From: G963666705 sp963666705
GTDB taxonomy: Bacteria > Pseudomonadota > Alphaproteobacteria > CADEGL01
Assembly (NCBI GenBank): GCA_963666705.2
Contig: CAXXKO010000016.1
Coordinates: 220,678-284,677, forward strand
Direction of reading: 5' to 3'
DNA: 64,000 nt
Below, one piece after another: positions 60,081-64,000 of this stretch. A program made the position numbers and the translations under genes. The stretch's first letter is position 1. Each line of letters starts with the position of its first letter. The notes beneath the pieces were generated by a model. The model was not told the DNA's origin. It saw nothing but the letters and a program-made list of their open reading frames with translations, and searched no databases.

Positions 60081-60267
60081 CGCCACTCGGCCAAGGCGGC
60101 GGCTCGGTCTTGTTTGAACCGACATTCCCCATATACCATCCAAATTCGTGGAAATCGTACCACTTTCCCACCGCCAAGGGAACTGTATCCCCTATGCAGC
60201 CATCCGATGGCATGATTTTGGTAATCGGCCCGCGCTTGGAAGGCCACTCGGTCATTTTTCTCGCCAT
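60049..60267 (-). CDS. Small hypothetical protein
   Basis: About 72 residues starting MARKMTEWPSKRGPITKIMP, then DTVPLAVGKWYDFHEFGWYM. Not recognised. AGGAGAGG lies about 10 bases upstream of the ATG, which supports translation. It is downstream of, and on the same strand as, the IS1380 transposase, and overlaps the small plus-strand frame ending at 60080. Confidence 0.4.
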   Translation of the reverse strand: MARKMTEWPSKRGPITKIMPSDGCIGDTVPLAVGKWYDFHEFGWYMGNVGSNKTEPPPWPSGVNSQPERPGL

Positions 60268-60316
60268 CCAGACACACCTCTCCTGTCGCTTTCTCCTCGC
60301 CGTCGATTCCCTCGGC

Positions 60317-61666
60317 CTACGCCGGAGCGGGTCTTCGTCGCAGATCATCAATCAAGCTCAGGATTTTCCGGAACAGGTCCCTCGGCACCGCCACCTCAGC
60401 CAATTGGAACGTAACGTAGCGGCCATGTCGGACAACCTTGGCCCCGATCTTCACCAGCTTGTCGCGCAACGTCGTCATCGACCAGTGCTCCACCTCCTTC
60501 GGCAAAGCCAGTGTCCTCATGAAGTTGCCCAGATTGTAGGCCAGGGCGTGAAGCTGGAGCCGAACGGCATTGTTGCGGAACTTGCGACATGACAGACGGG
60601 TCCAGTTGATGGCGTTCTTGCCTTCCTTGATGTGCTGCTCCGCCGTGCCACGGTGATTATAGAACGCCACCACCCGCTTGGTAGGGCGCGACAGATTAGT
60701 GACGATGAAACCGACGCGAGGAACCAGCTCGCCGGGGTGCCACTCCACTTTGGCCACGACACGGCGCTTCTTGTTCCACGATCCGGCCTGATAGCTGAAG
60801 CTGGCGTGGAAACGGCGAACATGGTCGGGCGGGCGACCGACAGGTCGCGTAAGCAGATGGGCAATGTTCCGCTGGAGAATCGCGTTCGCTTTGAGGCGGA
60901 TGACGTAGAGTAATCCCTCGGCTTCGAGATATTCGTATATCTCCGGTGAGGCGAAGGCGGCATCGCCACGAAAATACAGCCGCACCTTCCTTTCCTTATA
61001 GCGCATCACCACCGGCTCCAGAACATTCCGCCATCCGTCGGCACTGTGAACATTACCGGGGCGCAGGGAACATCTCTCCAAGTCGCCGAACTGGTTGAAC
61101 AGGAATAGCGGATGGTAGCAGGTACAGCCGAAGTGACCATTGTACGCTGTTCCCTCTTGTTCGCCATGGGTCGGGCTGACGCTGCTGTCCATGTCGAGAA
61201 TGATCATCTTCGGCGGATGGCGGTCATGAACCTTGTCGATCCACACCCCGTTCATGTCGACCAAGGCTTCAACGTTCTCGTCGGTGGCCAATAGCTCCGT
61301 CTCGAAGCGTCCCATCTGGCTGGTGGAAGCGGCCTGTCTTTCGATGGCCTTGCCGCCAACAATCCAGCGCATGGCGGGATCGCGTCCCAGACGGTCGGCG
61401 TCGTTCACATCGTCATAGCCGCCAAGGCGCCCGAAAACGGACTGGCGAAACTGACCCGTCTTGCCGTGCCATCCGTTCTTGCCGGTACGGCTATCCTGGA
61501 AAACACCCTCGGCCATCTCAGTCAGGCCGAGGGCATCGTCAAGCTCCCGGTAGGCGAGCAACCCGGCGTCAGAAGTAATCTTGGAACCGTGGAATTCAAG
61601 CTTCAAGCGACGGTCAAAAACGACCCGAAGGCACCCCGGTTTCGATTCACCCATCGGGTGTGCCAT
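60317..61666 (-). CDS. IS1380-family transposase
   Basis: A 449-residue DDE transposase of the IS1380 type. Family blocks: FHGSKITSDAGLLAYRELDD, FGRLGGYDDVNDADRLGRDP, catalytic MIILDMDSSVSPTHGEQEGT, VRLYFRGDAAFASPEIYEYL, and NHRGTAEQHIKEGKNAINWT carrying the Glu. The frame is intact. I could not identify terminal inverted repeats or a target duplication by eye, so the ends of the element are unknown. Confidence 0.9.
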   Translation of the reverse strand: MAHPMGESKPGCLRVVFDRRLKLEFHGSKITSDAGLLAYRELDDALGLTEMAEGVFQDSRTGKNGWHGKTGQFRQSVFGRLGGYDDVNDADRLGRDPAMRWIVGGKAIERQAASTSQMGRFETELLATDENVEALVDMNGVWIDKVHDRHPPKMIILDMDSSVSPTHGEQEGTAYNGHFGCTCYHPLFLFNQFGDLERCSLRPGNVHSADGWRNVLEPVVMRYKERKVRLYFRGDAAFASPEIYEYLEAEGLLYVIRLKANAILQRNIAHLLTRPVGRPPDHVRRFHASFSYQAGSWNKKRRVVAKVEWHPGELVPRVGFIVTNLSRPTKRVVAFYNHRGTAEQHIKEGKNAINWTRLSCRKFRNNAVRLQLHALAYNLGNFMRTLALPKEVEHWSMTTLRDKLVKIGAKVVRHGRYVTFQLAEVAVPRDLFRKILSLIDDLRRRPAPA

Positions 61667-62221
61667 ATCCGCCGCTCCATGTATGCTACAACTTCATGAT
61701 TCTTATAGCAGAATCGCCTTCTCGCCGCACTGAATATCGACGATGCTTGGGAAATGCGGGTTTAGACTTGCCCGCTGACGGTGGTTGTGAGCTCTCAAAC
61801 GGACGGGACACGGCCATCCGTAAACAACGCTCAAAACACATCAACTTCGCCAATCCGGCGGCCCGCACGGCGGTCAAAGCCGTCTCGCCGGTCCTCGGGA
61901 TGGTCTACCTAGCCGGAAAGACTATACTGACTGATGCCCAGATCGGTAGGCTCAGAGCCAGCATGTCGAGTACTCGACACTCGCGATTTCTTAATCTGAG
62001 TCGCTTGACTGGCCGATGTGGCCGATAGGCGCGATATCACCATCGGGAAGCCCTATGGCTCCACAATTCTGAAACTACAATCCCGACCTAATTGGTGGCG
62101 CTGCCCCTAAGTTAAACGACGGGAATAGGGAACAGTAAACGGTGATAAACAATGGCAATCGGCTGTACAAAAGCCATGCCACGCTACAGTATTAAGAGGC
62201 TGAAAATCTGAGGTTTAAGAA
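61667..62221. other. No confident gene in this stretch
   Basis: The region between the IS1380 transposase and the small gene at 62222 contains a plus-strand frame (61660-62028) without family resemblance or a clear ribosome site. The right end of the IS1380 element should lie in its first part. Confidence 0.4.
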
Positions 62222-62515
62222 ATGGCTATCGATGAAACCGGCCTCACCAAAGGTTTGGTGAGAAAATTGAACGCGCTTCGGAAATCTGTCGGTGACGAGC
62301 TCGCCGAAGAGGTCTTCGCAAAGTGGCTGGAGCGGGGGGCTGCCTCACAAGCCAAGAGCAAGCCAGATCCCGTGGCGATGAAGATCGTCAATGCTCTCGC
62401 GGGCTTTGAGAATGACCCGAAGTTCAATCTCGGCAATCATGGGTACACATTACGCCGCGCCAAAGGCAAAGGCGCGTCGGGCTTCATCGCATACAAAAAT
62501 GAGAAGCCGGAATAA
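62222..62515 (+). CDS. Hypothetical protein (97 residues)
   Basis: A small, charged, probably cytoplasmic protein: DETGLTKGLVRKLNALRKSV, ELAEEVFAKWLERGAASQAK, FENDPKFNLGNHGYTLRRAK. Not recognised. GAGG upstream of the ATG supports the start. It lies in the accessory region. Confidence 0.5.
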   Translation: MAIDETGLTKGLVRKLNALRKSVGDELAEEVFAKWLERGAASQAKSKPDPVAMKIVNALAGFENDPKFNLGNHGYTLRRAKGKGASGFIAYKNEKPE

Positions 62516-62777
62516 ACGCTGGCCCCGTCTTCTGAAATTGAGTTGGAGCCGCCTGGCCAAGAGGGGACGGCAGCTATGTCCGAGCCGTCGGCGGCATGAC
62601 CGGGTGCGCACCATTAAGTACGACGAACCTGCGTAAGACTGACTGGCGATAGAATGCCTGAAAGGCGGGTCAAGGGCTAAGGGAAGTGCCGTCAGGACTC
62701 ATGATGGCGGCATCGAAATTGTGAGCCCTACCGGAGAAAGGTGCGACAAGAAATGTAAACCAATGCGGGGGCCTCGG

Positions 62778-63155
62778 ATGACGAACGGGAATTTGCACCA
62801 GATCTGGGTGGAACAGTGCGCCGCCGCTGAGACTATCAAGCTGCGATACGGTCTCAAGGCGGCCTTTGATTATGCGGTTGCCGAGAAGCTTCTGAACTTC
62901 GCCGAGGCCGCCGCCCAACATCCCGAATTCGCCCGCGAACTACCCCGGTTCGTTTCGTGGGTGAGGCAGATATTCACGGCGCAAGAGCTAGAGGCGCACC
63001 TTGCGCGCATAGAGCGTGAGCGCCGCGAAAACGACCTGGCCGCCATGGAAGACGACGAGGCACCCTTCGAAAACCCGGCGGCGGCCTTGGAGCGGACGCG
63101 GCAATTCGATCTGATCAAGGAGTTGTTGACCGCCAATACGCTCGGCACGTCGTGA
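62778..63155 (+). CDS. Conserved hypothetical protein upstream of recD2
   Basis: 125 residues starting MTNGNLHQIWVEQCAAAETI, then LRYGLKAAFDYAVAEKLLNF and FTAQELEAHLARIERERREN. I recall proteins of this kind next to helicase genes in alphaproteobacterial accessory regions, but the function is unknown. The stop overlaps the helicase start (GTGA), so the two genes are probably translated together. Confidence 0.6.
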   Translation: MTNGNLHQIWVEQCAAAETIKLRYGLKAAFDYAVAEKLLNFAEAAAQHPEFARELPRFVSWVRQIFTAQELEAHLARIERERRENDLAAMEDDEAPFENPAAALERTRQFDLIKELLTANTLGTS

Positions 63156-64000
63156 GCGGGACGGCTGTGCGGCAACCGGAAGCGCCGAACCGGGAGGTTC
63201 TGGCTGGCCTCGTCGAGCGAGTGACGTTCCACAATGCCGATAACGGGTTTTGCGTTCTGCGCATCAAGGCACGCGGCCATCGCGACCTCGTGACGGTCGT
63301 CGGCCACGCTGCCATGGTCTCTGCCGGGGAGTGGATAACCGCATCGGGGGAATGGATCAACGACCGCACCCATGGTCAGCAGTTCAAGGCGGGCTTCATG
63401 CGCACCTCGGAGCCCTCGTCGATCGAGGGTATCGAGAAATACCTCGGCTCCGGCATGATCCGCGGCATCGGGCCGGTCTATGCCGGGAAGATGGTCAGGG
63501 CGTTCGGCGAGAAGGTGTTCGATATCATTTGAGGCGGAGCCGGAACGGCTGCGCGAGGTAACCGGCATCGGCCGGGTGCGCGCTAAACGCATCACCGACG
63601 CCTGGGCCGAGCAGAAGGTCATCCGGGAGATCATGGTGTTCCTGCACAGCCATGGCGTCGGCACGGCGCGGGCGGTGCGGATCTACAAGACCTACGGCGT
63701 GGATGCCGTTCAGGTCATGACCGAGAACCCGTACCGCCTTGCCCGCGATATTCGCGGCATCGGGTTCAAGACCGCGGACGCGATCGCCATGAAACTCGGC
63801 ATCGAGAAAACAGCCGTGATCCGGGTTTCGCGCGGGGATTTCCCATGCGCTGACCGAGGCGATGGACGACGGCCATTGCGGCCTTCCCGCCGCAGAGCTT
63901 GCGCCGCTCGCCGTCGAATTGCTGGAAGTCCCGAAGGAGTTGGTTCAAACCGCTCTGGACTTCGAACTGGCCGAGGGAACGGTCGTTGCGGACACGGTTG
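63152..64000 (+). pseudogene. recD2: RecD2-type ATP-dependent helicase, N-terminal part, two frameshifts (runs off window)
   Basis: The N-terminal OB-like domain (VERVTFHNADNGFCVLRIKA) and helix-hairpin-helix region (GSGMIRGIGPVYAGKMVRAF) are followed by VTGIGRVRAKRITDAWAEQK and IRGIGFKTADAIAMKLGIEK, all typical of RecD2/TraA-like helicases. The frame breaks twice: an extra T in ATTTGAG (63528-63530) and another in GTTTCG (63826-63828). Removing one T at each place restores a continuous reading into GISHALTEAMDDGHCGLPAA. Helicase motifs lie beyond the window. Either a decayed gene or two base-call errors. Confidence 0.8.

Noticed and set aside
1..64000. Prophage or conjugative element
   Set aside because: No capsid, terminase, portal, tail, relaxase or type IV secretion gene is seen; the right-hand part has only IS genes and small accessory genes.
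1..64000. tRNA or rRNA genes
   Set aside because: No cloverleaf with TTCRANY-type T-loop or rRNA-like segment was noticed by eye; a covariance search would be decisive.

Overview
The window is GC-rich chromosomal DNA from an alphaproteobacterium. A Rhodospirillales-like host is my guess from the gene content and from a CheY-like protein ending in an FGPDRRR-type tail; no rRNA or tRNA marker is present to confirm it. Genes are densely packed with many 4-20 bp overlaps. The last ~9 kb is a looser, less GC-rich accessory region full of transposase genes and broken genes.

Layout. 1-4.1 kb: acyl-CoA synthetase start (cut by the window edge), a PIN toxin/antitoxin pair, an EEP-family phosphohydrolase, a trypsin-fold protein without a catalytic triad, and an acetolactate decarboxylase with an extra N-terminal domain. 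4.3-16.5 kb: a complete-looking minus-strand Pel exopolysaccharide operon in the order pelD-pelE-pelA-pelB-pelC-pelF-pelG. PelB is split into a TPR protein and a barrel protein, and PelA is reduced to its hydrolase domain. A divergent receiver/degenerate-HPt protein lies upstream. 17.6-24 kb: ordinary genes (YciB, PhyH-type dioxygenase, HNH nuclease, peroxiredoxin, proline iminopeptidase, secreted nuclease, M48 lipoprotein protease).

24.2-29.4 kb is the most unusual block. A minus-strand operon (alpha/beta hydrolase with a Thr nucleophile, flavin amine oxidase, Rieske-type oxygenase that has lost half its cluster ligands) faces two plus-strand genes. Each of these encodes two fused EctC (ectoine synthase)-like cupins. 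No ectA or ectB is present.

29.6-36.2 kb is an insertion hot spot: two identical IS4-family elements in direct orientation in an AT-rich stretch upstream of a frameshifted flagellin gene, then a cold-shock gene and an older relative of the same IS. 36.3-54.9 kb: metabolic and regulatory genes (BKACE enzyme, HigBA, MsrB, two-component pieces, ArsR with a permease, pentapeptide-repeat membrane protein, acyl-CoA synthetase, desaturase/TIM-barrel/flavin oxidoreductase operon). 54.9-64 kb: IS elements, a DUF6880 protein, a Sel1-repeat protein, a nucleoside deoxyribosyltransferase, an IS1380 transposase and a frameshifted recD2-type helicase.

A dispersed ~150 bp palindromic repeat occurs at least five times. 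Four copies sit exactly at the 3' end of a gene, so that the repeat's terminal TAG is that gene's stop codon. Two further small intergenic repeat families are present.
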